Assembly: GCA_947494435.1 (NCBI GenBank)
Contig: CANLUY010000001.1
Location: 1,416,001-1,480,000, forward strand
DNA length: 64,000 bases
Origin: an uncultured Litoreibacter sp.
GTDB lineage: Bacteria; Pseudomonadota; Alphaproteobacteria; Rhodobacterales; Rhodobacteraceae
Direction of reading: 5' to 3'
In this document: in pieces, positions 8,368-17,888 of the stretch
Numbering within the stretch: position 1 is the first letter of the stretch
Layout of the letters: the number at the start of each line of letters is the position of its first letter
Notes under the pieces: generated by a model
Database searches by the model: none
Told to the model about the DNA's origin: nothing
The model's input: only the letters and a program-made list of their open reading frames with translations
Made by a program: the position numbers and the translations under genes

Positions 8368-9642
8368 ATGAAAAGAACAACTGCTCTTGCAACAGCATTG
8401 ACCCTTGGGGCCGCGCTGCCAGCATTCGCCGCTGATTGTACGATCAAGGTCGGTGTACTGCACTCGCTATCCGGGACGATGGCGATTTCCGAGACGACAC
8501 TCAAAGACACGATGGAAATGTTGGTCGAGCAACAGAACGCTTCGGGCGGTGTCATCGGTTGCGACCTAGAAGCGATTGTCGTGGATCCGGCTTCCGACTG
8601 GCCCCTCTTTGCGGAAAAGGCGCGTGAGTTGCTTACCGTGCACGAGGTCGATGTGATCTTTGGTAACTGGACGTCTGTGTCGCGCAAATCTGTGCTGCCC
8701 GTGATTGAAGAGCTAAACGGCCTGCTGTTCTACCCTGTGCAATACGAAGGCGAAGAAAGCTCCAAAAACGTGTTCTACACCGGCGCCGCGCCAAACCAAC
8801 AGGCGATCCCGGCGACCGACTACTTCCTCGACGAGTTGGGGATCGAGAAGTTCGCGTTGCTTGGAACGGACTACGTCTACCCGCGCACCACGAACAATAT
8901 CCTTGAAGCCTACCTGCAAGAAAAAGGTATCGCTGAAGAGGACATCTTCGTGAACTACACACCATTTGGTCATTCCGACTGGTCAAAGATCGTGTCTGAC
9001 GTTGTGGCGCTAGGCGCCGACGGCAAGAAAGTTGGCGTTATTTCCACAATCAACGGTGATGCCAACATCGGTTTCTACAAAGAATTGGCTGCTGCCGGTA
9101 TTTCCGCCGATGACATCCCTGTTGTGGCTTTCTCTGTTGGTGAAGAAGAACTGTCCGGTCTCGACACATCGAACCTTGTCGGTCACTTGGCGGCTTGGAA
9201 CTACTTTCAGTCCGCTGAAACTGATGCGAACGCCGAATGGATCGAAGCATGGAAAGCCCGGATGGGCGAAGAGCGTGTGACCAATGATCCGATGGAAGCA
9301 CACTATATTGGCTTTAACATGTGGGTGAATGCGGTGACTGCCGCGGGGTCTGCTGAAGTCGATGCCGTGCGCACAGCTATGTATGGCCAAGAGTTCCCGA
9401 ACCTCACAGGTGGCACTGCGGTCATGTTGCCGAACCACCACCTCGCCAAGCCCGTCCTGATCGGTGAGATTACTGAGGACGGTCAGTTCGACATCATCAG
9501 CCAGACGGAAGAAGTGCCCGGTGATGCATGGACTGACTTCTTGCCTGAATCCGCAAAACTCGTCTCCGACTGGAAAGAGCTTGGTTGCGGAATGTACAAC
9601 ACGGAGACGAAGACATGCGTTCAAACGCTGTCCAACTACTGA
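8368..9642 (+). CDS. urtA: urea ABC transporter substrate-binding protein UrtA
   Basis: 424 aa periplasmic binding protein. I chose the ATG at 8368, behind GGGGAG, because it opens directly onto a signal peptide (MKRTTALATALTLGAALPAFA, cut before ADCTIKVG); an upstream in-frame ATG at 8296 would bury it. The mature protein has the type I fold of branched-chain amino-acid and amide binders, with GVLHSLSGTMAISE at its start, the conserved 'SVSRKSVLPVIEELNGLLFYPVQYEG' segment (given by position, about residues 110-135) and a Cys pair near the C-terminus. These are specific to the urea/short-amide UrtA group. It is followed by a strong hairpin and then urtBCDE, and lies beside urease, so urea is the expected ligand. 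Confidence 0.95.
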   Translation: MKRTTALATALTLGAALPAFAADCTIKVGVLHSLSGTMAISETTLKDTMEMLVEQQNASGGVIGCDLEAIVVDPASDWPLFAEKARELLTVHEVDVIFGNWTSVSRKSVLPVIEELNGLLFYPVQYEGEESSKNVFYTGAAPNQQAIPATDYFLDELGIEKFALLGTDYVYPRTTNNILEAYLQEKGIAEEDIFVNYTPFGHSDWSKIVSDVVALGADGKKVGVISTINGDANIGFYKELAAAGISADDIPVVAFSVGEEELSGLDTSNLVGHLAAWNYFQSAETDANAEWIEAWKARMGEERVTNDPMEAHYIGFNMWVNAVTAAGSAEVDAVRTAMYGQEFPNLTGGTAVMLPNHHLAKPVLIGEITEDGQFDIISQTEEVPGDAWTDFLPESAKLVSDWKELGCGMYNTETKTCVQTLSNY

Positions 9643-9656
9643 TCCTGTGATCTTCC

Positions 9657-9685
9657 TGAGGGCGCGTGACATCAACGCGCCCTCA
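9657..9685 (+). other. strong intercistronic hairpin between urtA and urtB
   Basis: An 11-bp perfect stem: TGAGGGCGCGT (9657-9667) with ACGCGCCCTCA (9675-9685) and a 7-nt loop GACATCA. No T-tract follows, so termination would be partial at most. In transporter operons such hairpins after the binding-protein gene commonly protect the upstream mRNA and raise binding-protein levels over the membrane parts; I infer that role here. Confidence 0.7.
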
Positions 9686-9711
9686 TTCACTAACCCACCG
9701 GAATCCCTCCA

Positions 9712-11667
9712 ATGAAATTCATGTTTTTGGCGATGCTTGCGGCATTGTTCATGACCAGTTTTGCGTCTGCGCAAGCGACCTCCGTTCAGGAGGTTTTGCA
9801 AAGCCAACGTGAGTTGATCGAAAAAAGCTCACGCCGTACGATTGGTCCTGCGATTGACGCAATTTCCGAAAGTGGCTTGCCGCAGATGCAGACCGTTTTG
9901 GAGGCATGGCAATCCAAGAACATGTGGCAGCGCAAAGAAGACGGGCTGTTCTTTCTCGGCGCCAAGAATGAAGATGGTACCTACGCGCTGAGCGATTTCG
10001 AAGATGGCGCCGCAGTTGGGGATTTTGAAAAGAAAGCGCTGAAGCAGCTTAAACCTAATAGCGGCATCCGTGCGATGATCGCGACGGCTTTGGTTCAGTT
10101 CCAATTGTCTGACCCTGATCCGCGCAAGCGGGCTGAAGCGTTGTCGTCTATTTCGCGCGATCCAGAAGCCGCATTGCTTGCCCCACTTAGGGCTTCCATT
10201 GATGGAGAAAAACACACGGTTATCAAAGCACGCAAGGTGCGGCTCGAACGGTTGATGACCATGGCTTATGACGAAAACATTACGGCCCGCGTCGCAGCAA
10301 TTGACGAGATGGCAGGCGATCTGGGTGTCGATTTCCGTGCGACGCTGAACCCGATATTGACGACGACTGCAGTATTTTCCGAAGCAGATGAAACACCGGA
10401 TGCCAATATCGCGCGAGAGCTGATACCGGGCGATGAAGCGTTGTCACGCGTTGCGGCCTATGACCGCCTCGTCGCCGCCGAACTTGCACCAACCTTGATA
10501 ACCAAAGACATGCGCGATGCAGCTCTTGAGGCCAATATCGACGGTGGTCGTGTGGGAAGTTGGCCAGTTGCACAACTCTCCACCGAGGGAGCACGGGATG
10601 AAGCATATGATGCGCTCGTTGCGGAGGGTCTCGCCGATCCACGTGTCACGGAGGATGACGTAAGCGAGAGTTTGGCCGCTTATCGGTTTTATGAGGCGTA
10701 CACCGAACCCTCAGTGGACGTCACAACAGCTGCCAAAGCTGCGCTCGCAAAATCCGAGGCGCGTGTCGCGGTCAGTCAAGCCGCGGATCTCGGTCTTGAC
10801 GCGTTGTCGCTCGCTTCGATCTATTTCCTTGCGGCCATTGGCCTTGCGATCACCTTCGGCGTGATGGGCGTCATCAATATGGCGCACGGCGAGTTCATTA
10901 TGATGGGCGCCTACACTGGCTATGTCGTACAGCTGTTCATCCCGAACCATACCGCATCCATACTTGTTGCCGTGCCGCTCGCATTCGCTGTGACCTTTGC
11001 AGCGGGTGTGTTGCTAGAGCGGCTGGTGATCCGCTGGCTTTATCACCGCCCGCTGGAGACTTTGCTTGCGACCTTTGGGGTTTCCATCGCACTTCAACAG
11101 CTCGCCAAGAATATCTTCGGTACTCAAGCGCGCCCGCTAACCGCACCGTCTTGGCTGGATGGCGCATGGATGATCAATGACGTGGTATCTATCAGCTACA
11201 TCCGCATCGCGATTTTCATTCTCGCTCTGATTTTCTTGGCGCTCTTCTTGTTCATTATGAAGCGCACACGGCTTGGGCTTGAGACCCGCGCCGTGACGCA
11301 AAACCCGCGCATGGCGGCGAGCATGGGGATCAACCCGGATCGCGTGAATATGCTGACCTTCGGGCTCGGCTCGGGCATTGCCGGGATCGCGGGCGTCGCC
11401 ATTGGATTGTTTGCAAAAGTCACTTCCGAGATGGGGGGCGATTACATCGTGCAAAGCTTCATGACGGTCGTGGTCGGCGGTGTTGGCAATATCTGGGGTA
11501 CGCTTGCGGGTGCCGCGATGATCGGTGGCTTCCAGAAAGGGGTGGAGTGGTTGAACCCTTCCAACACGCTCGCGGCGCAAACCTACATGATCATCTTCAT
11601 CATCATCTTCATTCAATTCCGGCCACGGGGCATCATTGCCCTCAAAGGCCGCGCGGCGGGGGATTGA
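9712..11667 (+). CDS. urtB: urea ABC transporter permease UrtB
   Basis: 651 aa. The N-terminus is a signal peptide (MKFMFLAMLAALFMTSFASAQA), followed by about 320 residues of mostly helical, HEAT-like periplasmic sequence. From about residue 350 the LivH-type permease begins, with many membrane helices (ITFGVMGVINMAHGEFIMMGAYTG is the diagnostic block, about residues 380-403). Proteobacterial UrtB proteins of the urea group often carry this long extracytoplasmic extension. The inner-membrane protein pairs with UrtC, energised by UrtD and UrtE. The gene follows urtA by 69 bp and precedes urtC by 3 bp. Confidence 0.94.
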   Translation: MKFMFLAMLAALFMTSFASAQATSVQEVLQSQRELIEKSSRRTIGPAIDAISESGLPQMQTVLEAWQSKNMWQRKEDGLFFLGAKNEDGTYALSDFEDGAAVGDFEKKALKQLKPNSGIRAMIATALVQFQLSDPDPRKRAEALSSISRDPEAALLAPLRASIDGEKHTVIKARKVRLERLMTMAYDENITARVAAIDEMAGDLGVDFRATLNPILTTTAVFSEADETPDANIARELIPGDEALSRVAAYDRLVAAELAPTLITKDMRDAALEANIDGGRVGSWPVAQLSTEGARDEAYDALVAEGLADPRVTEDDVSESLAAYRFYEAYTEPSVDVTTAAKAALAKSEARVAVSQAADLGLDALSLASIYFLAAIGLAITFGVMGVINMAHGEFIMMGAYTGYVVQLFIPNHTASILVAVPLAFAVTFAAGVLLERLVIRWLYHRPLETLLATFGVSIALQQLAKNIFGTQARPLTAPSWLDGAWMINDVVSISYIRIAIFILALIFLALFLFIMKRTRLGLETRAVTQNPRMAASMGINPDRVNMLTFGLGSGIAGIAGVAIGLFAKVTSEMGGDYIVQSFMTVVVGGVGNIWGTLAGAAMIGGFQKGVEWLNPSNTLAAQTYMIIFIIIFIQFRPRGIIALKGRAAGD

Positions 11668-11670
11668 TCG

Positions 11671-12843
11671 ATGGAACGCTCTTTCATTGCCCGGAACCCG
11701 TCGGTCCTGGTCTTTCTCGCGATCCTCGCGCTGTTCACTTTGGTCGTCACTGTCTTCGCGGAAGGCTTCGGCGTTGGGCTGATCTCCACCAGCTTCGTCA
11801 AGACTTTGGGCAAGACGCTGTGCCTGTGCCTGATCGCTGTCGCGATGGACCTCATCTGGGGCTATGCGGGCATTTTGTCCTTGGGTCATTTCGCGTTTTT
11901 CGGTCTCGGCGGCTACATGGTTGGCATGTGGCTGATGTACGAGCGCACGAAGCAAATCGTCGAAAGCTCCCTCTCGGAAGGCATTTTGCCGCCCACACCG
12001 GAGGAGATCGAAGCCGCGATCGGCAATCAGATATTTGGCGTTGTAGGTAGTAACGAGTTCCCGGTTATCTGGGCCTTTGCGGATAGTTTCGTGTTGCAAA
12101 TGGCTTTCGTGGTTCTGGTGCCTGGCCTCTTGGCACTCGTCTTCGGCTGGCTCGCGTTCCGCAGCCGTGTCACGGGCGTTTACCTGTCGATCCTGACGCA
12201 AGCGATGACGCTGGGCCTGTCGCTGTACCTGTTCCAAAACGCGAGCGGTTTGCGCGGCAATAACGGTCTGTCTGGCCTGCAAAACCTGCCGGGTGTGACA
12301 GCCCCGCAATCGGTGGTCTCTCTATGGTTCTTCTGGGCCTCCGCTTTGGCGCTGGGTGTGGGCTATCTGCTGGTCGCGTGGGTTGTATCGGGCAAGTTCG
12401 GGTCCGTCATTCGCGGCATTCGTGACAATGAGGCGCGCGTGCGCTTCCTTGGCTATTCGGTCGAAAGCTACAAGCTGGCCGTCTTCACCTTGACCGCCTG
12501 TATCGCAGGTATTGCGGGCGCGCTCTATTATCCGCAGGCAGGCATCATCAACCCAGCCGAAGTTGCGCCCATCGCGTCTATCTATCTTGCTGTCTGGGTC
12601 GCCATCGGTGGGCGGGGTCGTCTGTATGGCGCCGTGATCGGCACGGCCTTTGTCAGCCTTGTGTCCAGCTGGTTCACCGGTGGACAGGCGCCTAACGTTA
12701 ACCTTGGGTTCTACACGATCAAATGGGTCGACTGGTGGTTGATCTTGCTGGGCCTTAGCTTCGTGCTTGTCACACTTTACGCGCCGAAAGGCATGGGCGG
12801 GCTTGTCGATCTGATCACCCGCAAGAAAGGCAGTGACATATGA
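11671..12843 (+). CDS. urtC: urea ABC transporter permease UrtC
   Basis: 390 aa LivM-type integral membrane permease. Conserved blocks include AMDLIWGYAGILSLGHFAFFGLGGY (about residues 50-74), FRSRVTGVYLSILTQAMTL, RGNNGLSGLQNLPG and GSVIRGIRDNEARVRFLGY, typical of urea/amide LivM homologues. It forms the heterodimeric channel with UrtB. The stop overlaps the urtD start by 4 bp (ATGA), so translation of the ATPase is probably coupled. Confidence 0.94.
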   Translation: MERSFIARNPSVLVFLAILALFTLVVTVFAEGFGVGLISTSFVKTLGKTLCLCLIAVAMDLIWGYAGILSLGHFAFFGLGGYMVGMWLMYERTKQIVESSLSEGILPPTPEEIEAAIGNQIFGVVGSNEFPVIWAFADSFVLQMAFVVLVPGLLALVFGWLAFRSRVTGVYLSILTQAMTLGLSLYLFQNASGLRGNNGLSGLQNLPGVTAPQSVVSLWFFWASALALGVGYLLVAWVVSGKFGSVIRGIRDNEARVRFLGYSVESYKLAVFTLTACIAGIAGALYYPQAGIINPAEVAPIASIYLAVWVAIGGRGRLYGAVIGTAFVSLVSSWFTGGQAPNVNLGFYTIKWVDWWLILLGLSFVLVTLYAPKGMGGLVDLITRKKGSDI

Positions 12844-13580
12844 GCACGCTTCTTGAGGTGTCTGGTGTCTCGGTCAGTTTCGACGGCTTCCGCGCGATAA
12901 ACAACCTGTCTTTCCAGATCGGTGATGCAGAGCTGCGGGCCGTGATCGGCCCGAACGGTGCGGGCAAAACGACCTTTATGGATATCGTCACAGGCAAAAC
13001 GAAGCCTGATGAAGGGCATATCATCTGGGGCTCCATGAGCCGTTCCTTGATTGGCATGTCGGAGGCCAAGATCGCGCGAGCGGGGATCGGACGAAAATTC
13101 CAGAAACCCACCGTGTTCGAAGAACAAACCGTTCAGGAAAACTTGCTCATGGCCCTGCGCAAGGACCGCGGGCCGCTGGCGGTCTTGTTTTTCAAGCCTT
13201 CAAAACCTGATCTAGAGCGGGTCGCCGAGCTTGCCGAAGAAATCGGGCTGACGGATGCGCTGATGCGTGTCTCCGGCGAATTGAGCCATGGTCAAAAGCA
13301 ATGGCTTGAGATCGGGATGTTGCTCGCACAAGAACCTCGCCTGTTACTGGTCGATGAACCTGCTGCGGGTATGACACCGGCGGAGCGGGAGAAGACAACA
13401 GCCATTCTTGTCGAAGCCGCCAAGACCCGCGCGGTTGTTGTGGTGGAGCATGACATGGAATTCGTGCGCCGCCTGAATTGCAAAGTCACAGTGCTGCACG
13501 AAGGCGCAGTTCTGGCTGAAGGCACGTTGGATCATGTGACCAAAAACCAAGACGTGATCGACGTCTATCTGGGGCGCTAA
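12840..13580 (+). CDS. urtD: urea ABC transporter ATP-binding protein UrtD
   Basis: 246 aa LivG-type ATPase. Walker A GPNGAGKTT at residues 38-46, signature LSHGQKQWLEIGMLL, Walker B LLLVDEPAAGMTPAE, and the H-loop VVVEHDMEFVRRL are all intact. The variant signature LSHGQKQWLE, with His instead of Gly, is typical of UrtD. With UrtE it drives import of urea at the inner membrane. Confidence 0.95.
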   Translation: MSTLLEVSGVSVSFDGFRAINNLSFQIGDAELRAVIGPNGAGKTTFMDIVTGKTKPDEGHIIWGSMSRSLIGMSEAKIARAGIGRKFQKPTVFEEQTVQENLLMALRKDRGPLAVLFFKPSKPDLERVAELAEEIGLTDALMRVSGELSHGQKQWLEIGMLLAQEPRLLLVDEPAAGMTPAEREKTTAILVEAAKTRAVVVVEHDMEFVRRLNCKVTVLHEGAVLAEGTLDHVTKNQDVIDVYLGR

Positions 13581-13583
13581 AAG

Positions 13584-14279
13584 ATGCTAAACGTTGAAAA
13601 TCTGACGCTGCATTACGGCAATTCGCAAATTCTCTATGATATCTCGATGAGCGCGGCCCAAGGTGCTGTGACCTGTGTGATGGGCACGAACGGCGTGGGC
13701 AAAACCAGCCTGCTTCGTGCGATCTCTGGCGCGCATCCGCGCTCCGGCGGCGGTATCCAGCTCGATGGCCAAGACCTTGGTAAGCTGGCGGCACACCAGC
13801 TCGCGCAGCTTGGCGTGGGCTATGTCCCGCAGGGCCGCGACATTTTTCCATTGCTGACAGTGCGCGAAAATCTGACGACAGGATTTTCTTGTCTGCCGAA
13901 GTCAGAACATAGAATTCCCGCAGATATTTTCGAGCTGTTCCCCGTTCTCAAGGAAATGGAAAACCGCCGTGGCGGTGATCTGTCCGGTGGACAACAGCAG
14001 CAACTTGCCATTGCGCGCGCGCTGATCACCAAGCCTAAATTGCTGCTGCTTGATGAGCCCACGGAGGGCATTCAGCCCAACATTATCCAACATATTGGTG
14101 ACGTGATCCGCCTTCTGCGCGATCGCGGCGACATGGCGATTGTTCTGGTGGAGCAGTATTTTGACTTCGCGTTTGATCTGGCCGACAGCGTTGTTGTGCT
14201 GCGGCGTGGTGAGGTGATCAAGAACACCGCCAAGCGAGACATCACACGCGAAGAATTGCTCTCACTGGTTTCTGTCTGA
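13584..14279 (+). CDS. urtE: urea ABC transporter ATP-binding protein UrtE
   Basis: 231 aa LivF-type ATPase and last gene of the transporter operon. Walker A GTNGVGKTS lies at residues 34-42; the signature LSGGQQQQLAIARAL and Walker B LLLLDEPTEGIQPNI are canonical, with a Gln-rich signature as in the UrtE group. It starts 3 bp after urtD. A small inverted repeat overlaps its stop codon. Confidence 0.95.
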   Translation: MLNVENLTLHYGNSQILYDISMSAAQGAVTCVMGTNGVGKTSLLRAISGAHPRSGGGIQLDGQDLGKLAAHQLAQLGVGYVPQGRDIFPLLTVRENLTTGFSCLPKSEHRIPADIFELFPVLKEMENRRGGDLSGGQQQQLAIARALITKPKLLLLDEPTEGIQPNIIQHIGDVIRLLRDRGDMAIVLVEQYFDFAFDLADSVVVLRRGEVIKNTAKRDITREELLSLVSV

Positions 14280-14289
14280 TCTGACAGAA
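14270..14289 (+). other. small inverted repeat over the urtE stop
   Basis: TTCTGTC (14270-14276) and GACAGAA (14283-14289) pair perfectly around TGATCT, which contains the urtE stop codon. No T-run follows, so it is a poor intrinsic terminator. It may be the 3' end structure of the urt mRNA. The remaining 150 bp to coxG show nothing else I can support. Confidence 0.35.
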
Positions 14290-14441
14290 GTCTCAAAACC
14301 GCCGTCAAGAAAACAATTCTCTAGACGCAGGCCGATTTTTTCTTAGTCTTTTCAAAGAATAGCCAGCTGCCCGCTCGCCGAATCCCAAATCAGCATTGAT
14401 CTCAAGGATCAAAGTGGGCCGCTATTGGGAGAAAAGACCGC

Positions 14442-14954
14442 ATGAATCTTAGCGACAGCCGCACTATCAAAGCCGATATCGACACAGTCTGGTCGGCATT
14501 GCTAAACGCGGATGTCCTGAAGGAGTGTGTGCCCGGCTGTCAGGAAATGATCGGCTCCCCCGAAAAGGGGTTTGAAGCTGTCGTCGTGCAAAAGGTCGGG
14601 CCGGTCAAGGCGACCTTCAAAGGCCAGGTCGAGCTACAGGACATGGATGCACCAAACAGCGTGAAGATCGTGGGTGCCGGTAAAGGCGGTGCTGCGGGTT
14701 TTGCCAAGGGCGGTGCGGATGTGCGTCTTGAGGCTGATGGTGACAGCACGGTTCTGCACTACGATGTGGAGGCCAAAGTGGGCGGCAAGCTCGCGCAACT
14801 TGGCTCGCGGATCATCGACGGATTTGCCAAGAAGATGGCGGATGAGTTTTTCACCCGGTTCCAAAATGCGTTGGAAGAACCGGAGGAAGAGGAAGAAACA
14901 GACGCGGACGAAGAGACCGCCAAGAAAGGCTGGTTCAAGCGTCTGGTCTCGTAG
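14442..14954 (+). CDS. coxG: CoxG-like SRPBCC protein
   Basis: 170 aa. The START/SRPBCC fold of the CO-dehydrogenase subunit G family is recognisable from [20 protein letters not shown], the block ECVPGCQEM near residues 26-34 and [13 protein letters not shown]. Residues 80-135 contain the [17 protein letters not shown] and [15 protein letters not shown] segments typical of the family. The last 30 residues are very acidic, then end in a basic, aromatic tail ([10 protein letters not shown]) that could form a membrane-touching helix. CoxG has been linked to membrane attachment or maturation of molybdenum hydroxylases. It is 20 bp upstream of coxS, so likely co-transcribed. Confidence 0.85.
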   Translation: MNLSDSRTIKADIDTVWSALLNADVLKECVPGCQEMIGSPEKGFEAVVVQKVGPVKATFKGQVELQDMDAPNSVKIVGAGKGGAAGFAKGGADVRLEADGDSTVLHYDVEAKVGGKLAQLGSRIIDGFAKKMADEFFTRFQNALEEPEEEEETDADEETAKKGWFKRLVS

Positions 14955-14974
14955 GAATTTCTAGGGAGGAAACT

Positions 14975-15460
14975 ATGACCAAAGTGACTTTGACGGTGAA
15001 TGGGAAAACCGTCTCCAAATCGGTAGAAGGCCGGACATTGCTGTCGAGCCTTTTGCGGGAAGATTTGAACCTGACGGGCACGCATATTGGCTGCGACACG
15101 TCGCAATGCGGTGCCTGCGTGGTGCATGTGAACGGCGAGGCGGTGAAATCCTGCACAATGTTTGCAGCCGAAGCGGACGGGGCCGAGGTGAAGACCATCG
15201 AAGGCATGGCCAATGCGGACGGCTCGCTGTCTGTGATTCAAGCGGCGTTTCAGGAACATCACGGTCTGCAATGCGGGTTCTGCACACCAGGCATGGTGAT
15301 GTCTGCGGCTGCGCTGCTGAAGGATAATCCGAAGCCAAGCGAAGTTGAAATTCGCGCTTACCTTGAAGGCAACCTGTGCCGCTGTACTGGCTACCACAAC
15401 ATTGTCAAAGCGATCATGGCTGCCTCAGGACAAGACGTCCCGGCCGTTGCCGCAGAATAA
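14975..15460 (+). CDS. coxS: molybdenum hydroxylase [2Fe-2S] small subunit (CoxS-like)
   Basis: 161 aa. Eight cysteines bind two [2Fe-2S] clusters. The plant-ferredoxin-type cluster uses Cys40, Cys45, Cys48 and Cys60 ([12 protein letters not shown]...C). The helical-domain cluster uses Cys100, Cys103, Cys135 and Cys137 (QCGFCTPGM and NLCRCTGY). These carry electrons from the molybdopterin site in the large subunit to the FAD in CoxM. A GGGAGG ribosome site (14963-14968) precedes the ATG. First of the S-L-M order. Confidence 0.94.
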   Translation: MTKVTLTVNGKTVSKSVEGRTLLSSLLREDLNLTGTHIGCDTSQCGACVVHVNGEAVKSCTMFAAEADGAEVKTIEGMANADGSLSVIQAAFQEHHGLQCGFCTPGMVMSAAALLKDNPKPSEVEIRAYLEGNLCRCTGYHNIVKAIMAASGQDVPAVAAE

Positions 15461-15508
15461 TTTTCAAAGACATTTGGCGGGACACCCGCCGTAAAGGGAG
15501 GACTTCAA

Positions 15509-17872
15509 ATGCCAAAAGATGGAGGCATCGGCGCCAGCAGCAAACGGCGCGAGGACCTGCGGTTTCTGACCGGCAAGGGCAAATACACAGACGACATGAA
15601 CATCCACGGTCAGGCTTACGCCTATTTCATCCGCTCGGATGTGGCGCATGGCACGATCAACTCGATTGATACGTCTGCGGCCGAGGCGATGCCCGGGGTT
15701 GAGAAGGTGTTCACCGCGACCGACTTCGAAGGTGTGGGCGGCGTGCCCTGCGGGTGGCAGGTGACTGACCGGTTCGGTGAAGCGATGCAGGAACCCAAAC
15801 ACCCTGTACTGGCCGAAGGCAAAGTGCGCCATGTCGGTGATCCAATCGCGGTTGTGGTCGCGGACTCGCTGGCCGAAGCGCGCGATGCCGCTGAAGCAGT
15901 GGAGATTGACATCACAGAGCTTGAGCCGGTTCTGAACATGAAGGACGCGCTCAAAGACGGCGCAACCAAAGTGCATGACGATCTGACATCGAACCTCTGC
16001 TATGACTGGGGCTTCGTTGAGGAAAACCGCGATGCGGTGGACGCGGCAATCAAAGGCGCGCATCACGTCACGACGCTGGAGTTGAAGAACAACCGCTTGG
16101 TCGCAAACCCGATGGAGCCGCGCGTTGCGGTCGCGGATTACGACGACTCGACGCAAGAACATACGCTCTACACCACGTCTCAGAACCCCCATGTGATCCG
16201 CCTGTTGATGGGTGCGTTCGTACTGGGCATCCCGGAGCACAAGTTGCGGGTCGTGGCCCCCGATGTGGGCGGCGGGTTTGGTGCGAAAATTTACCACTAC
16301 GCGGAGGAAGCATTCTGCACCTTCGCAGCAAAAGCGGTGGGTCGTCCGGTCAAATGGACCTCGTCGCGTTCGGAAGCGTTCATGTCCGACGCACATGGTC
16401 GTGACCATGTGACGAAGATCGAATTGGCAATGGATGAGAACGGAAAGTTCCTTGCCCTGCGCACCGATACACATGCCAATATGGGCGCTTATCTGTCGAC
16501 CTTCGCGCCCTCCATTCCAACATGGCTGCATGGCACCTTGATGGCCGGCAACTACACGACGCCGCTGATCTATGTGAATGTCAAAGCGGTGTTTACAAAC
16601 ACCGTGCCTGTAGATGCCTATCGCGGGGCTGGTCGTCCAGAGGCGACGTTCCAGTTGGAGCGTGTCGTCGATAAAGCCGCGCGTGAAATGGGGATTGATC
16701 CCGTGGAATTGCGTCGCCGCAACTTCATCACTGAATTCCCATATGCCACACCTGTTGCCGTGGAATATGACACCGGTGACTATCACGCCACGATGGACAA
16801 GCTATTGGAGATGTCCGACCACGCAGGCTTTGAGGCCCGTGCGGCGGAAAGCAAAGCCAATGGCAAACTGCGCGGCTTCGGTATCGCGCATTACATCGAG
16901 GCTTGCGGCATCGCGCCATCAAACCTTGTGGGCCAGCTTGGTGCGCGCGCGGGTCTGTATGAATCCGCGACTGTGCGGGTGAATGCAACGGGCTCCATCA
17001 GCGTGATGACAGGCTCGCATTCACACGGTCAGGGGCATGAGACCAGCTTCGCGCAAGTGGTTGCCGATATGATCGGCATCGACGAGCAGCAGATCGACAT
17101 CGTGCATGGTGATACGTCAAAGACACCGATGGGCATGGGCACCTACGGCTCCCGCTCCATCGCCGTGGGCGGCTCCGCCATGGTCCGTGCGACAGAGAAG
17201 ATCATCAACAAAGCCAAGAAGATCGCGGCCCATTTGATGGAGGCCTCCGAGGGCGATATCGAGCTGAAGGACGGCGCGTTCACCGTCGCAGGTACCGACA
17301 AGTCGGTCGCTTGGGGCGACGTGACGTTAGCGGCTTATGTGCCCCACAACTATCCGCTCGAGGATATGGAGCCGGGTTTGGAGGAAACCGCGTTCTATGA
17401 TCCAGCCAACTTCACCTACCCTTCGGGCGCATACGGCTGCGAGGTCGAGGTCGATCCTGAGACTGGCAAAGTCACGGTTCTGGGTTTCTCCGCTGCGGAT
17501 GACTTTGGCAACATCATCAACCCGATGATTGTCGAGGGTCAGGTCCATGGCGGCCTGGCGCAAGGCATCGGTCAGGCATTGGTCGAGAACTGTGCCTATG
17601 ACGAAAACGGCCAACTGCTGAGCGGATCTTACATGGATTACACCATGCCGCGCGCGGATGATCTGCCGATGTTCAACGTCGATCATTCCTCGATCACGCC
17701 GTGTACGCACAACCCGTTGGGCGTCAAAGGCTGCGGCGAGGCAGGGGCGATCGGATCGCCGCCAGCACTGGTCAACGCCGTCGTTGATGCGCTGCAACGC
17801 GCGGGCCATGACGTCACCCATATCGATATGCCCCTGACGCCGGATCGCGTCTGGTCGGCCATGAACTCGTAA
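15509..17872 (+). CDS. coxL: form II CO-dehydrogenase-like molybdenum hydroxylase large subunit
   Basis: 787 aa catalytic subunit of the xanthine oxidase family, binding molybdopterin cytosine dinucleotide. The active-site loop reads AYRGAGR at residues 370-376, the form II signature. True aerobic CO dehydrogenases (form I) have AYxCSFR, whose Cys binds copper; that Cys is absent here. The catalytic glutamate lies in [13 protein letters not shown] (Glu744). The N-terminal '[19 protein letters not shown]' block and GGGFGAK molybdenum-binding motif are normal. An AAAGGGAGG ribosome site precedes the start. Gene order S-L-M also fits form II, whereas form I is usually M-S-L. The physiological substrate of form II enzymes is unsettled, so an aldehyde or heteroaromatic hydroxylase is as likely as CO oxidation. 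Confidence 0.93.
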   Translation: MPKDGGIGASSKRREDLRFLTGKGKYTDDMNIHGQAYAYFIRSDVAHGTINSIDTSAAEAMPGVEKVFTATDFEGVGGVPCGWQVTDRFGEAMQEPKHPVLAEGKVRHVGDPIAVVVADSLAEARDAAEAVEIDITELEPVLNMKDALKDGATKVHDDLTSNLCYDWGFVEENRDAVDAAIKGAHHVTTLELKNNRLVANPMEPRVAVADYDDSTQEHTLYTTSQNPHVIRLLMGAFVLGIPEHKLRVVAPDVGGGFGAKIYHYAEEAFCTFAAKAVGRPVKWTSSRSEAFMSDAHGRDHVTKIELAMDENGKFLALRTDTHANMGAYLSTFAPSIPTWLHGTLMAGNYTTPLIYVNVKAVFTNTVPVDAYRGAGRPEATFQLERVVDKAAREMGIDPVELRRRNFITEFPYATPVAVEYDTGDYHATMDKLLEMSDHAGFEARAAESKANGKLRGFGIAHYIEACGIAPSNLVGQLGARAGLYESATVRVNATGSISVMTGSHSHGQGHETSFAQVVADMIGIDEQQIDIVHGDTSKTPMGMGTYGSRSIAVGGSAMVRATEKIINKAKKIAAHLMEASEGDIELKDGAFTVAGTDKSVAWGDVTLAAYVPHNYPLEDMEPGLEETAFYDPANFTYPSGAYGCEVEVDPETGKVTVLGFSAADDFGNIINPMIVEGQVHGGLAQGIGQALVENCAYDENGQLLSGSYMDYTMPRADDLPMFNVDHSSITPCTHNPLGVKGCGEAGAIGSPPALVNAVVDALQRAGHDVTHIDMPLTPDRVWSAMNS

Positions 17873-17888
17873 GTCGGAAGGATAGATT

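Noticed and set aside
11137-12309. 390-aa frame antisense to urtB/urtC
   Set aside because: Composition is Arg/Gln/His/Glu-rich without a fold, as expected from the complement of GC-biased codons of the real permease genes.
15464-16786. 440-aa frame antisense to coxL
   Set aside because: Complement of a conserved catalytic gene; no motif, no ribosome site and no operon context.
15509-17872. Annotation of coxL as true aerobic CO dehydrogenase
   Set aside because: The loop is AYRGAGR, not AYxCSFR, and the gene order and missing coxD/E fit form II.
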